From Ignavibacteriales bacterium (lineage in GTDB: Bacteria; Bacteroidota; Ignavibacteria; Ignavibacteriales; Melioribacteraceae): a stretch of 64,000 bases of DNA. This document shows, in pieces, positions 23,576 to 32,460 of the stretch (its first letter is position 1; every line of letters starts with the position of its first letter). The position numbers and the translations under genes were made by a program. The stretch spans positions 1 to 64,000 of the forward strand of contig JACOUS010000019.1 in the NCBI GenBank assembly GCA_016177735.1, read 5' to 3'. The notes under the pieces are model-generated. The model was given only the letters and a program-made list of their open reading frames with translations, was not told where the DNA came from and searched no databases.

Positions 23576-24337
23576 ATGAACATAAATACAAACAACCCGC
23601 CCGCAGATAATTTTGAGAAGATGATAATTAAAGATATCGTTCTGCAAAATTTCAAGGCGGCGGAGGTAATGGAAAAATACGGAATTGATTTCTGCTGTAA
23701 AGGCAAACGCCCGCTTAACGAAGCAATTGCTGAAAAAAACATAAACGGCGAAAAATTTTTGAAGGAACTCGAAAAATCATTTCAAAAAAATTCAGGGGAA
23801 GAAGAGCGGTTTGAAACATGGGACTTGCATTTTCTTTCGCAATACATTGTGAACAATCATCACGCTTACATTAAAGAGAAAGTACCGGTAATCATTGCGC
23901 ATCTCGAAAAAATAAATAATGTGCACGGCGCAAAGTATAATTTCCTTCAAAACGTTTTGGCTGAGTTCGAAGCACTTGCCAGCGAACTGCTAAATCACAT
24001 GGCAAAAGAAGAACGGATATTATTTCCGATCATAAAATATTTGGTTGACTCAAAAAAGTTTAACGAGAGACCGCGCACAGAAGGATACGGCGCAATTAAA
24101 CATCCTATTATGAAAATGGAAAGCGAGCACGACACCGCCGGAAGAGCCGCAGAAAAAATCAGAACATTAACAAATAATTACAAACTCCCGGCAGATGCAT
24201 GTACAACTTTCCGGGTAACATATCAGGAGCTCGAAGAGTTTGAAAAAGATCTTCACAAACATGTACATCTTGAAAACAACATACTATTTCCAAAATCCAT
24301 TTTACTCGAAGAAGAATTATTAACAAGGAAAAAATAA
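23576..24337 (+). CDS. ric: Di-iron repair of iron-cluster protein (RIC; YtfE/ScdA)
   Basis: 253 residues. The N-terminal ScdA domain has KAAEVMEKYGIDFCCKGKRP with the family's CC pair. The C-terminal hemerythrin-like half has its di-iron ligands in NNHHAYIKEKVP, HMAKEERILFP, SEHDTAG and HKHVHLENNILFP. RIC proteins repair Fe-S clusters damaged by NO or peroxide. A strong GAGGTGAT ribosome site precedes the ATG. The long leader carries a promoter with the nitrogen-oxide operator. It overlaps the next gene by one base and leads a four-gene repair operon. Confidence 0.96.
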   Translation: MNINTNNPPADNFEKMIIKDIVLQNFKAAEVMEKYGIDFCCKGKRPLNEAIAEKNINGEKFLKELEKSFQKNSGEEERFETWDLHFLSQYIVNNHHAYIKEKVPVIIAHLEKINNVHGAKYNFLQNVLAEFEALASELLNHMAKEERILFPIIKYLVDSKKFNERPRTEGYGAIKHPIMKMESEHDTAGRAAEKIRTLTNNYKLPADACTTFRVTYQELEEFEKDLHKHVHLENNILFPKSILLEEELLTRKK

Positions 24338-25566
24338 TGAGCGAAGTAATCAACAACGGCAGAATAAGAATCGACGAACTAAAAAATCTGATTCTCGATC
24401 TTCACAAGGGAAAAACGATTGACGAAACGAGAGCGAAACTTAAAGACGCACTTGGCACTGTTCCATATGACGACGTGGTGCGTGCGGAAGAAGAATTAAT
24501 TAAAGAAGGGCTCGACCGCGAAGAGGTATTAAAGTTCTGCGATCTTCACACCGAAGCATTGAAAGGAAATATTGATCTCTCCTTTGCAAAAAAGATTCCC
24601 GAAGGACACCCGGTTGATATTTTCATCAAAGAGAACAATGAAATCCGCAGTGTGACCGACAATATCAAGCACATCTTTTATGAAAACAGCGTGCGCGATC
24701 CGCACTTTGATTCGAGCGATCTTCTATTAAAACTTCACGGTGAGTTTAATGCGCTGATGGATATCGAAAAACATTATCTGCGGAAAGAAAATCTTCTCTT
24801 CCCTTTCATGGAAAAACACAACATCACGGGTCCGCCCATGGTAATGTGGGGCAAACATGATGAAACTCGAGCACTGCTCAAATCTGCGTTTCAATTGTTT
24901 GATACAAAAGAAACAACTAATGCGGAAACGGTTGAGGGATTTATCGAATTTATTTTTGCACCATCACTGAAAGCGATAGAAGAGATGATTTACAAAGAAG
25001 AGAAAATACTTTTCCCGATGTGCATGGATACATTAATGGAAGACGAATGGTACCAGATTTACAAACAGAGCGATGAGATCGGCTACTGTTTGTACTCGCC
25101 GGAAAAATCATGGCTGCCGCAGTCGATTCATGACTTCGATAAAACAAATACTGACAACACAATAAAATTTGAGAACGGTTATTTAAAACCGGAAGAGCTC
25201 GAATCGATATTCAACACATTGCCGTTTGATATTACATTTGTTGATAAAGACGACAAAGTAAAATTTTTCTCGCACGGTATTGACCGGATTTTTCACAGAC
25301 CGAAAGCTGTACTCGGCAGACAAGTGCAGTACTGCCATCCGCCGTCAAGTGTGCATGTTGTCAATCAAATTTTAGACGACTTCAAAAGCGGCAGACAAGA
25401 TGCGGCAAAATTTTGGATTAATCTCCACGGCAAATTTGTACACATCTCTTACTTTGCCGTGCGCGATAAAGATAAAAATTATCTCGGCACGCTTGAATTA
25501 ACTCACGACATCAACGAGTACAGAAATCTCGAAGGCGAGAGAAGAATTTTGCAGTACGAGAAATAG
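24337..25566 (+). CDS. DUF438-hemerythrin-PAS protein
   Basis: 409 residues in three parts: an N-terminal DUF438 region (about 5-80), a hemerythrin-like domain (about 88-235, with KHYLRKENLLFPFMEKH and MIYKEEKILFPMC providing iron ligands), and a C-terminal PAS domain (about 275-400, FDITFVDKDDKVKFFSHG). The order is that of the DUF438-containing PAS sensors of many anaerobes. It is probably a cytoplasmic iron-based sensor or enzyme for NO or oxygen. It begins in the stop codon of the RIC gene, so is translated with it. Confidence 0.9.
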   Translation: MSEVINNGRIRIDELKNLILDLHKGKTIDETRAKLKDALGTVPYDDVVRAEEELIKEGLDREEVLKFCDLHTEALKGNIDLSFAKKIPEGHPVDIFIKENNEIRSVTDNIKHIFYENSVRDPHFDSSDLLLKLHGEFNALMDIEKHYLRKENLLFPFMEKHNITGPPMVMWGKHDETRALLKSAFQLFDTKETTNAETVEGFIEFIFAPSLKAIEEMIYKEEKILFPMCMDTLMEDEWYQIYKQSDEIGYCLYSPEKSWLPQSIHDFDKTNTDNTIKFENGYLKPEELESIFNTLPFDITFVDKDDKVKFFSHGIDRIFHRPKAVLGRQVQYCHPPSSVHVVNQILDDFKSGRQDAAKFWINLHGKFVHISYFAVRDKDKNYLGTLELTHDINEYRNLEGERRILQYEK

Positions 25567-25606
25567 TTTTTCGATTTGTTCACAAAATTTTTTAGAAGGA
25601 AACAAC

Positions 25607-26125
25607 ATGAATAAATTTTTGGATATCACTCCGCAGACAATCGTAGGCGAATTATTAAATACTTATCCCGAACTCGAAGATGAGTTGATACGGATTTCGC
25701 CGGTGTTTCAGAAATTAAAAAATCCCGTTATGCGGAAGACTGTTGCGAAGGTGGCAACACTAAAACAAGCGGCGATGATTGCAAACATTTCTACGGCACA
25801 ATTGATAAATGCTTTGCGGAGCGCAGTAAATCTGGACAAGATAAGTATTGAAGAAGATAAAAAAAGCGTTCAGCAAAAACCCGGCTGGATTAATTCCGAA
25901 AAGATTAAATTTGAGTACGACATCAGCATCGATCTCGAAAACGGATTGCATCCGGCGGCAAAAGTTACAAAGGAAGTTTTACAACTTAACAACGATGAAA
26001 TATATTTATTGATATCTCCATTTATCCCGGCACCGCTGATCAAAATACTTGAAGAAAAAGGTTTTGATGTTTACACCGGGGAGCAAAACGAAGGCACCTT
26101 TCATAACTACATAAAAAAGAAATAA
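25607..26125 (+). CDS. DUF1858/DUF2249 fusion protein
   Basis: 172 residues. The N-terminal half matches the DUF1858 (ScdA N-terminal-like) domain: ITPQTIVGELLNTYPELEDE, then the NPVMRKTVAKVATLKQAAMI helix. The C-terminal half is DUF2249-like, with the HPAAKVTKEVLQLNNDEIYL and ILEEKGFDVYTGE blocks of a TusA-type fold. The His of the DUF2249 motif is present, but the family's role is unknown; such proteins cluster with hemerythrin and denitrification genes. AAGGA precedes the start. It overlaps the next gene by one base. Confidence 0.85.
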   Translation: MNKFLDITPQTIVGELLNTYPELEDELIRISPVFQKLKNPVMRKTVAKVATLKQAAMIANISTAQLINALRSAVNLDKISIEEDKKSVQQKPGWINSEKIKFEYDISIDLENGLHPAAKVTKEVLQLNNDEIYLLISPFIPAPLIKILEEKGFDVYTGEQNEGTFHNYIKKK

Positions 26126-26868
26126 TGGATCGAACAAAATTTTACGACGGTGTTTCCGGTTTCTATGATAAAATGATCGACTTCGAAAAGAATTTGAATT
26201 TGCGAATCGATGCGTACAAAACAATATTTCCGGCATACGGAAACATTGTCGATATTGGATGCGGAGTCGGTCTCGATTCGATTGCGCTCGCAAAGAACGG
26301 ACACGCCGTTACAGCTTTTGACATTTCACCCCAAATGATCGGAATGGTAAAAGTAAATTCCGAAAAGTATGATGTAAAAATAAAGACGGGTGTTTTTGCA
26401 TTCAACACGATTCCAAAATCGTATCACGGTAAATTTAACAACGCTGTTTCCGTGGGCAACACAATTGCACATCTCACAAAAAAAGAATTATTGAGCGGAT
26501 TCAAAAAAATTTATGCTCTGTTGAAACCCGGCGGCAAAGTTTTTCTACATATTTTGAATTACACGGCTATTATAAAAATGAAAAAACGGATCAACAATAT
26601 TGCAAACAGAGACGGCTCTGTAATTATCCGTTTTTATGATTTTGAAAACGAGCATGTGCAATTCAACATTCTCTCTTTTCCTTTGAACAACCCGAAAGAG
26701 TTTGATCTGTACACTACAAATCATTATCCACACACAAAAAAAGAAATTGAAACAGCACTGAGATCGGCTGGTTTTTCAAAAGTAAAATCAGCGGGTGATT
26801 TTTATGGAAACAAATTCAGCGTGAGGGATTCCAAAGATTTATTTATTGAAGCACACAGACTGGAATAG
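26125..26868 (+). CDS. Class I SAM-dependent methyltransferase
   Basis: 247 residues. It has motif I VDIGCGVGLDSIALAKNG, motif II VTAFDISPQMI and a later block LLKPGGKVFLHILNYTAI, all typical of class I methyltransferases related to the UbiE/glycine N-methyltransferase group. The substrate cannot be told. Being last in the RIC operon with a 1-base overlap implies a role in the same stress response, or simple co-transcription. The C-terminal part (YTTNHYPHTKKEIETALRSA) is a standard lid helix and strand. Confidence 0.85.
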   Translation: MDRTKFYDGVSGFYDKMIDFEKNLNLRIDAYKTIFPAYGNIVDIGCGVGLDSIALAKNGHAVTAFDISPQMIGMVKVNSEKYDVKIKTGVFAFNTIPKSYHGKFNNAVSVGNTIAHLTKKELLSGFKKIYALLKPGGKVFLHILNYTAIIKMKKRINNIANRDGSVIIRFYDFENEHVQFNILSFPLNNPKEFDLYTTNHYPHTKKEIETALRSAGFSKVKSAGDFYGNKFSVRDSKDLFIEAHRLE

Positions 26869-26871
26869 CAG

Positions 26872-27471
26872 TTACAATTCTCTTCCACAATAGCGGCAAA
26901 CTTTTGCGCGTGCTTTAATTTTTTCGGCACAGTAAGGGCATTCTTTCATCTCTTCTCCAATTTCGCCGTCAACGGCATCCGCAAGTTTATACGCTTGTTT
27001 GTTGAGCTGAGCTTCTTTGTAAATTTCTTGTGCGATGGAAAGTGCTTCTTTCAATTTTTTCGGATTGGAAATGCTTGTATAACTTGTTTCGCCGAGTTCT
27101 GCGGCGGTTTGAATCTGCACATCACCGTAACCAAAAATTCTTCCGAAGATCGATTGATAATACGAGACATTATTTATCTTATCGATCGGACTCTCTTTCG
27201 AGTTAACACTGAAAACACCGCTCTCGTCAATCACACGGTAATTTGTTACAGCCCACAAATCATTTTTCCAGCCGAAGTATCTAAATGCAAAGTAGAAAAT
27301 TGCAAGCACCGGAACAGCAAGATACAAATCATTTGCACCGGCAACTTTGAAATATGTGTAGAGCGGTAAAACGATAAGAGCAATTGTGATCAACGAAGGG
27401 ATAATAAGAAAGAACCAATGTTTGCGTGTTTCAAAAAGAATTTGTTCGTCTTTGCGTAATGATGTTTTCAA
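26872..27471 (-). CDS. Membrane PH-domain (bPH2) protein with zinc-ribbon tail
   Basis: 199 residues. Two membrane helices near the N-terminus (FLIIPSLITIALIVLPLYTY and YLAVPVLAIFYFAFRYFGW) are followed by a bacterial PH-like domain (about 70-140, WAVTNYRVIDESGVFSVNSK and INNVSYYQSIFGRIFGYGDV). A C-terminal zinc ribbon CPYCAEKIKARAKVCRYCG ends the protein. YdbT-like proteins of this sort sit in the inner membrane with unknown function. It lies 25 bases downstream of an Rrf2 gene and is probably co-transcribed with it. Confidence 0.85.
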   Translation of the reverse strand: MKTSLRKDEQILFETRKHWFFLIIPSLITIALIVLPLYTYFKVAGANDLYLAVPVLAIFYFAFRYFGWKNDLWAVTNYRVIDESGVFSVNSKESPIDKINNVSYYQSIFGRIFGYGDVQIQTAAELGETSYTSISNPKKLKEALSIAQEIYKEAQLNKQAYKLADAVDGEIGEEMKECPYCAEKIKARAKVCRYCGREL

Positions 27472-27496
27472 TTTATTCTCATTTAATTGATAGCTT

Positions 27497-27928
27497 CTAC
27501 AAAGAAGTAATTTTTTGAATTGTTTTTTCTTTCAACTGTTCGAGAGTTTCATCACTCAACATTTTGTAAGCTTCATCGCGAAGTACGCCCCATTTATTGT
27601 GCACGGGACACGGTTTTTCAATTGAACATCCCGGAAAGCCGAGCACACACGATTTGAAAACATCGAGTCCGTCGATAGCTTCAACTATATCTATCAACTT
27701 AACTTGGTTTGGATTTTTTGCAAGATAGAATCCGCCGTTCTTTCCTTTTTTTGAACCGACAATACCGCTGACTGTAAGTATCTGTAAAACTTTTGAAACA
27801 AATTCTTTCGGAACTTTTAATTCTTTCGATACTTCTTCGGCATTAAAAATAATTTTTTCTTTTTTTATCGAAAGGAAAAGGACAGCTTGAAGCCCAAGTT
27901 CGCATGCTTTGGAAAAGAAAACTGTCAT
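27497..27928 (-). CDS. Second Rrf2-family Fe-S regulator
   Basis: 143 residues. Its winged helix (MTVFFSKACELGLQAVLFLS, KVPKEFVSKVLQILTVSGIV and KKGKNGGFYLAK) is clearly related to the Rrf2 protein at 14235. The C-terminal Cys cluster CVLGFPGCSIEKPCPVH (about 100-116) is the canonical NsrR/IscR-type arrangement and should bind Fe-S. It shares a 15-bp sequence with the nrf operator in its own upstream region (27960-27974). It may be the paralogue that reads the same operators, or one that controls a separate set. Confidence 0.92.
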   Translation of the reverse strand: MTVFFSKACELGLQAVLFLSIKKEKIIFNAEEVSKELKVPKEFVSKVLQILTVSGIVGSKKGKNGGFYLAKNPNQVKLIDIVEAIDGLDVFKSCVLGFPGCSIEKPCPVHNKWGVLRDEAYKMLSDETLEQLKEKTIQKITSL

Positions 27929-27959
27929 AACTATAGATTCATTTGTGAGTTAAAAGAAT

Positions 27960-27974
27960 TAATAATTCTGAATA
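27960..27974. promoter_or_regulatory. Operator-like sequence upstream of the second Rrf2 gene
   Basis: TAATAATTCTGAATA is identical to 14060-14074 in the nrf operator. The other half-site here is degenerate (AGAATT in place of ATCAGA), so this may be a weak or decayed autoregulatory site about 30 bases before the start codon. Confidence 0.4.
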
Positions 27975-28022
27975 GCAATCTAAAAGAATGGAAGCAAATA
28001 TCAATGAGATGAAAATAAAAAA

Positions 28023-28043
28023 GGCGCCTCTGTTGGAAGCGCC
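28023..28043 (-). terminator. Terminator of the PorT-like barrel gene
   Basis: GGCGC (28023-28027) and GCGCC (28039-28043) form the stem, and on the minus strand TTTTTTATTTT follows. It begins 14 bases beyond the stop codon at 28057. Confidence 0.75.
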
Positions 28044-28056
28044 GATCTAAAAAAAT

Positions 28057-28719
28057 TTAGAGAATGGAAAATTTCAGCCCAACCTGTGCCTGAAAAGTCA
28101 TGAGCTTCCATTCCACATCCTCGATAACATTGGACAGCCCGTAACCAAAAGTCAGTTGCGGTACAATATCAATTTTATCGGCAAGCGGAATTTCGAAACC
28201 GGCACCGGCTTTTAATCCAAAACGTGTTTGCGTATTCTTCAAAGTAGTTTTTGTTTTGTAAGTTGTCTCGTCGTTTTGGTAGGTGTAACCCGGCGTTAGA
28301 ATTGACTGAGTGGTTTCATTTTCTGCTTCAATATTGAAACCCAACTCCGGTCCAAAAACAAAATAAAATCTTGAAGGGAGAGAAAACTTTAAGAGCGTTT
28401 CGATCTGAAAATAAGCAAGGCTGGCGCTTATATCATTATTAAATTGAACGCCGCCTTGATTAAAATCATACGAATAAGAACCGCTTCTGTTATCATAAAA
28501 TGCCAAGCCGGCAATTAACCCTACAGATTGCGAAAAAGATAAATCGGCTTGAGCGCCTACCATAAATCCGAAACCGTTTCCATTTTCTTCCAAATCGGAA
28601 CCATTATGAAGATTGAAATTAATACCTGTAACCGGAGTTACTCCCATTTTAAATTGTGCATTGCCGGTTACGTTTAAGATCAATAAAAGAATCCAGATTA
28701 GTAAAAATGATTTTTTCAT
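28057..28719 (-). CDS. PorT-family outer-membrane beta-barrel protein
   Basis: 220 residues. A signal peptide (KSFLLIWILLLILNVTGNAQ) is followed by an eight-strand-type barrel: FKMGVTPVTGINFNLHNGS, GFGFMVGAQADLSFSQSVGL, RFYFVFGPELGFNIEAE, RFGLKAGAGFEIPLADKIDI and the C-terminal FQAQVGLKFSIL. This is the outer-membrane protein beta-barrel (PorT/OmpA-like) family widespread in Bacteroidota. The role is unknown; some relatives serve type IX secretion, but the sequence does not settle this. Own terminator, so likely monocistronic. Confidence 0.82.
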   Translation of the reverse strand: MKKSFLLIWILLLILNVTGNAQFKMGVTPVTGINFNLHNGSDLEENGNGFGFMVGAQADLSFSQSVGLIAGLAFYDNRSGSYSYDFNQGGVQFNNDISASLAYFQIETLLKFSLPSRFYFVFGPELGFNIEAENETTQSILTPGYTYQNDETTYKTKTTLKNTQTRFGLKAGAGFEIPLADKIDIVPQLTFGYGLSNVIEDVEWKLMTFQAQVGLKFSIL

Positions 28720-28825
28720 TGTACCCTCCTAAAATTAACGTGGAAACAATGTTATTTAATTATGTACTAACCGGAACTGAGTAAAATCTTTTGAAAGGAA
28801 TGAATTTTTTTTTGAGAAAAAGATA

Positions 28826-28845
28826 AAACCCGCCTAAGCGGGTTT
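28826..28845 (-). terminator. Terminator of the rlpA-like gene
   Basis: AAACCCGC (28826-28833), 4-base loop, GCGGGTTT (28838-28845). A perfect 8-bp stem directly after the stop codon at 28849, with a T-rich flank on the minus strand. Confidence 0.85.
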
Positions 28846-28848
28846 AAA

Positions 28849-29331
28849 TTAATTCAGCAGAGAAACGGGATAGATTTGCTCGCTTGTGGAAAGCTCTTCT
28901 ACTTTAACTCTAATAACTCCCCTTTGAATCATTCCAAGAGCAAGCGCTGTGCCTTTGGATAAATCAATATCGCGTCCTTCAATAAAAGGACCCCTATCAT
29001 TAATGCGAACTACAACAGATTTACCATTTCGGATGTTGGTAATTCTAAGAAAGGTACCAAACGGCAGTTCTTTATGTGCGGCGGTTAATGCCATCTGGTT
29101 ATAAATTTCACCGTTAGCTGTTAACTTCCCGTGAAATTTGGGACCATACCAGGATGCAATCATATTCCCAAGATCATTGAAGTCAACAGAAGTTAGACTT
29201 GGCTTTGCATCTTTGCTTACGGTAATTTTATCAGCACCGGAGTTTTCGTTAGCGGAACTTTCGCTAAAGTTTATAAAGCCAGCACTCGCTATCAAAAATG
29301 TCACGGTGAAGATTATTTTTATCGTACGCAA
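28849..29331 (-). CDS. rlpA: RlpA-like septal/peptidoglycan protein
   Basis: 160 residues with a signal peptide (KIIFTVTFLIASAGFINF) and the double-psi beta-barrel of RlpA: IASWYGPKFHGKLTANGEIY, ALTAAHKELPFGTFLRITN, VVVRINDRGPFIEGRDIDLS and the GTALALGMIQRGVIRVKVE end. RlpA proteins are lytic transglycosylases acting on bare glycan at division sites. The catalytic Asp of NDRGPF is present, and the family Glu may be the one in NGEIY. No SPOR domain is fused, unlike E. coli RlpA, so this is the short form. Confidence 0.9.
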   Translation of the reverse strand: MRTIKIIFTVTFLIASAGFINFSESSANENSGADKITVSKDAKPSLTSVDFNDLGNMIASWYGPKFHGKLTANGEIYNQMALTAAHKELPFGTFLRITNIRNGKSVVVRINDRGPFIEGRDIDLSKGTALALGMIQRGVIRVKVEELSTSEQIYPVSLLN

Positions 29332-29405
29332 TATTACCTCGTGTTTTGTTAGACATACCTATTAGTTTGAATAAAGGAAAACTTTAGGCTAAAATGCTTT
29401 AGTAC

Positions 29406-29711
29406 CTAATTCTTTGGATAAGACAAGAACCCTTTATTGGTTCTGTAACGGTTCGGAAGTAGAGCAATACTTTGCTCAGTTGTAAAGATTAATGAAATGT
29501 TGTAATAAATTTCAGGATTTGCCTGAAACTGAAGTGTGTTGTAATCACTTAATACTTCATTTGAACGGAAGTCGGTTTGTGATATTGTTACACAGCCCGG
29601 AACAATTTTATCGGATTTGGCTGTCGAGCCGGCATTTGTAATGTTGCCCGTTAATATTAAAAGAAAGAGCAACCGGGCAAAAACTCGATATGTTTTATTT
29701 ACATTCTTCAT
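29406..29711 (-). CDS. Small secreted protein, family not recognised
   Basis: 101 residues. A signal peptide (VFARLLFLLILTGNITNA) precedes about 75 mature residues containing one Cys and a few short predicted strands (TLQFQANPEIYYNISLIFTT). No known domain is seen. It stands alone between rlpA and the divergent TonB receptor, 74 bases from each side's gene ends. The signal peptide supports a real gene, but no homologue comes to mind. Confidence 0.55.
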   Translation of the reverse strand: MKNVNKTYRVFARLLFLLILTGNITNAGSTAKSDKIVPGCVTISQTDFRSNEVLSDYNTLQFQANPEIYYNISLIFTTEQSIALLPNRYRTNKGFLSYPKN

Positions 29712-29844
29712 TTGCTGGGGTAAAGTTAGGCATTTTTAATTATTTTTGGAAAAACAAAATAAGCTGACGAATTAAATTTAAAATACGGGACTTGAAATTC
29801 GTCCATTTATGCTGTTTTTAAAACTTCGGGGGAAAAATTTTTTT

Positions 29845-31866
29845 ATGAACCGTTGCTTTCAGCTTCTTGCCAGTGCTAAATCTGTTTTGGATTTAAACCG
29901 AATTAACCTTATCAAAATTTTTATGGTTATTCTTTTTTTGAACATTCTCGTTCTGTCAACAAATAGAATCAGTGCACAAGAAAAAGATTCGATCAAAACT
30001 TATCATCTGAAAGATATCACCGTAAAAGGTCTGCTCGAGCTTGAGCCGGAATCATTCATAAAAATTAACACTCCGATAATCGGCAAGTCGGATGCTTCAA
30101 CAGTTATTGATCTCGGCAAAAATATTCCATCCGTAAAAATTCAAACGAACTCGCGCGGTGAAAGCCTTTTCTTTTTTAGAGGAAGCGGAGAGAGACAGCT
30201 AACCCTCTTTTTTGACGGTGTTCCGATCAACATTCCATGGGATAACCGTATTGACTTGAGCTTGATTCCATCTCAAACAATTGAAGAGATAACTGTTTTA
30301 AAAGGAATTCCGCCGGCAATTTTTGGTGCGAATGCTATCGCCGGAGTAATAAATATCTCTTCAAAAAATTTAACGGACGAAACCGGCTCGCTGTCGGTAC
30401 AACTTGGAGAGAATAATCACAAAAATTTTTCCGGTTTGTGGGGAGACGGAAACGATAAACTTTCCTATTTGATTTCCGCTTCTTACAAAAATTCGGACGG
30501 ATTCCGTTTGCCGGAAAATTTTGACGACCCGTCGAATCCCGATACAAAGCGTATTAACAGTTACATTGAAACGAAAAATATTTTTGGAAAATTGAATTAC
30601 AAGTTTTCCGATTCATTCGAGAGCAGATTATCAGTTACATACATTGATTCTAAAAAGGGAGTGCCGCCGGAAATAGGCGCAGCAAATCCGCGCTACTGGA
30701 AATATCCGTTATGGAAAAACCTTATTGTTGCCGCGAACGGAACTTGGAAGATTAATGAATGAAACTCCGCGGTTAATTACAACTTTTCACTGACACGATT
30801 CAACTTGCAGATTGATCAATACAGCGAGCAATCTTTCAAAACAATTAACGAGACAGAAAAGAATTACGATCAAGTTTTTAGAGGCAGAATTGTTTACACA
30901 AATGTTATCGGCGATAACTCCTTGATTAAAATTGCATTTAACGGACAATCATTCCGTCACGAAGAAAAATTTCTATCAAACAATTTCTCTCCTTTAACAT
31001 ATTCCGAAAATATTTTCAGCATCGGAACAGAATATGAGTACGTGAAAGAAAAATATGTTGTTTCTCTCGGCGGAAGTTACGATTGGCTGAACACACCACG
31101 TACCGGCGACAAATCCGGCAAAGATCCGCAAAGCGGCTTCGCTATTAACGGTGCATTTGTTTATCGTTTACAAAATGATCTTTCGGTGAGGTTAAATCTC
31201 GGAAGGAAAACGCGCTTCCCTTCTTTGCGGGAAACATTTTCCGGCGCACTCGGTCGCTTCGTTCCAAATCCAGGATTGAAATCGGAAATTGCTCACTCCG
31301 GCGAGATCGGCTTCAATTATAAAAATCAATTCTTCACGGCGGATGCTTCTTTCTTTTTAACTTATTTGAGCGACGGCATCGTGCGTAAAAGTTTTACGGG
31401 CGGAAAATTTATGCGCGTTAACAAAGATCAAATCAGAACATATGGATTTGAATTTGCATCTTCGTACAAGCCCGATGAAAAAGTAAATATGGTTTTCAAT
31501 TTCACGTATTTAAACGCAAAAGCAAAAAACTCAGCCGGGAAATTTGACGGCACACTCGAATATAAACCTCAGTTATCCTCATCGCTCAATTTTGATTACA
31601 TGTTTACAACAGATTTTTCCGTACTCGCCGAATTTGAGTATCTCGCAAAAGAATACGGCTTGAAAGAAGGGAGCGCTGCTTTTCAAAAACTTCCCGAATA
31701 TTTAATTGTAAATTTCCGCGCGGCATATTTGTTCCTCTTCGATAAAAATAACAAACTGGAATTTTACGTACGCCTCAATAATTTTTTCGACAAACTTTAC
31801 TACACGCAGTTCGGTCTGCCCGAAGCCGGGCGGCAATATTACTTCGGCACTAATTTTTCGCTTTAA
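29845..31866 (+). pseudogene. TonB-dependent receptor interrupted by an in-frame TGA
   Basis: The frame runs without shift from the signal peptide (VILFLNILVLSTNRISAQ) through the plug domain (KSDASTVIDLGKNIPSVKI, FFDGVPINIPWDNRIDLSLI, TVLKGIPPAIFGANAIAGVI) into a 22-strand-type barrel ending in YYFGTNFSL. At 30760-30762 a TGA falls after WKINE, and the next codons continue NSAVNYNFSL in the same frame. A Trp codon TGG would restore it. TGA is a normal stop elsewhere in the window. Either a recent nonsense mutation or a sequencing error. The ligand is unknown; the start could also be 29809 or 29923. Confidence 0.85.
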
Positions 31867-31882
31867 CTTTTTGTCAAAGAAA

Positions 31883-31901
31883 AAGGCGGCAGCGCCGCCT
31901 T
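31883..31901. terminator. Bidirectional hairpin between the receptor and the type IX cargo gene
   Basis: AAGGCGGC (31883-31890) and GCCGCCTT (31894-31901) form an 8-bp stem with a 3-base loop. It lies between two convergent genes. A short TTGATTCTTGAT-type repeat run follows (31903-31935). Confidence 0.8.
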
Positions 31902-31941
31902 CCTTGATTCTTGATTTTAGATTCTTGATACTTGTTTGATA

Positions 31942-32460
31942 CTACTTTAAAAGCAGCATCTTTTTCGTTACTGAACTTGATGATGTTGTTAAATTGTAGA
32001 AGTAAACACCGCTCGGTAGTCTGCTTGCATTGAATTCTATTTCATGTTTGCCGACTTCGAACAATCCGTCTGCAAGCACTGCTACTTCTCTTCCAAGTAT
32101 ATCGTATACTTTTAATCTAACTACATCTTTTGAAGAGAGAGTGAATGTTATTTTTGTTGTTGGGTTAAAGGGATTTGGGTAATTCTGTGCAAGTTCAAAA
32201 TTGGTTGGTAATGCCGGTTCGTCTTTTTCTACACCCACAATTGCATTTAATTGGTAATAACCGAGACTATCCGTGATAACCGAATCAACAACCGAATTGG
32301 TCAGTGAATTATATAAAACAACTGCCGCATGGCTAACATACTGACTATCTGTTAATATTCTTCCGGTTACTTTGTAGGTTTGGCTATTAATACTGTTATG
32401 ATAAAACAAAAAGCAAAATAATATCAGCAATGGGAAAAAGTATTTGTTCATCTTCGCCAT
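31942..32460 (-). CDS. Small secreted protein with type IX sorting domain
   Basis: About 172 residues from the ATG at 32460; the frame upstream to 32598 lacks a credible signal. A signal peptide (YFFPLLILFCFLFYHNSINS) is followed by a short carboxypeptidase-regulatory-like beta-sandwich (GRILTDSQYVSHAAVVLYN to SVITDSLGYYQLNA) and a full type A sorting domain: QNYPNPFNPTTKITF, VVRLKVYDILGREVAVLADG, LPSGVYFYNL and TKKMLLLK. It should be secreted by the type IX system and attached at the surface. Its function beyond that is unknown. Confidence 0.85.
   Translation of the reverse strand: MAKMNKYFFPLLILFCFLFYHNSINSQTYKVTGRILTDSQYVSHAAVVLYNSLTNSVVDSVITDSLGYYQLNAIVGVEKDEPALPTNFELAQNYPNPFNPTTKITFTLSSKDVVRLKVYDILGREVAVLADGLFEVGKHEIEFNASRLPSGVYFYNLTTSSSSVTKKMLLLK

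Noticed and set aside
30760-30762. The TGA in the TonB receptor as a selenocysteine codon or as Trp by code change
   Set aside because: No selenoprotein family match and no SECIS-like hairpin noticed after it; TGA serves as a normal stop for many intact genes here (for example 4638, 29811-strand neighbours and ATGA overlaps).
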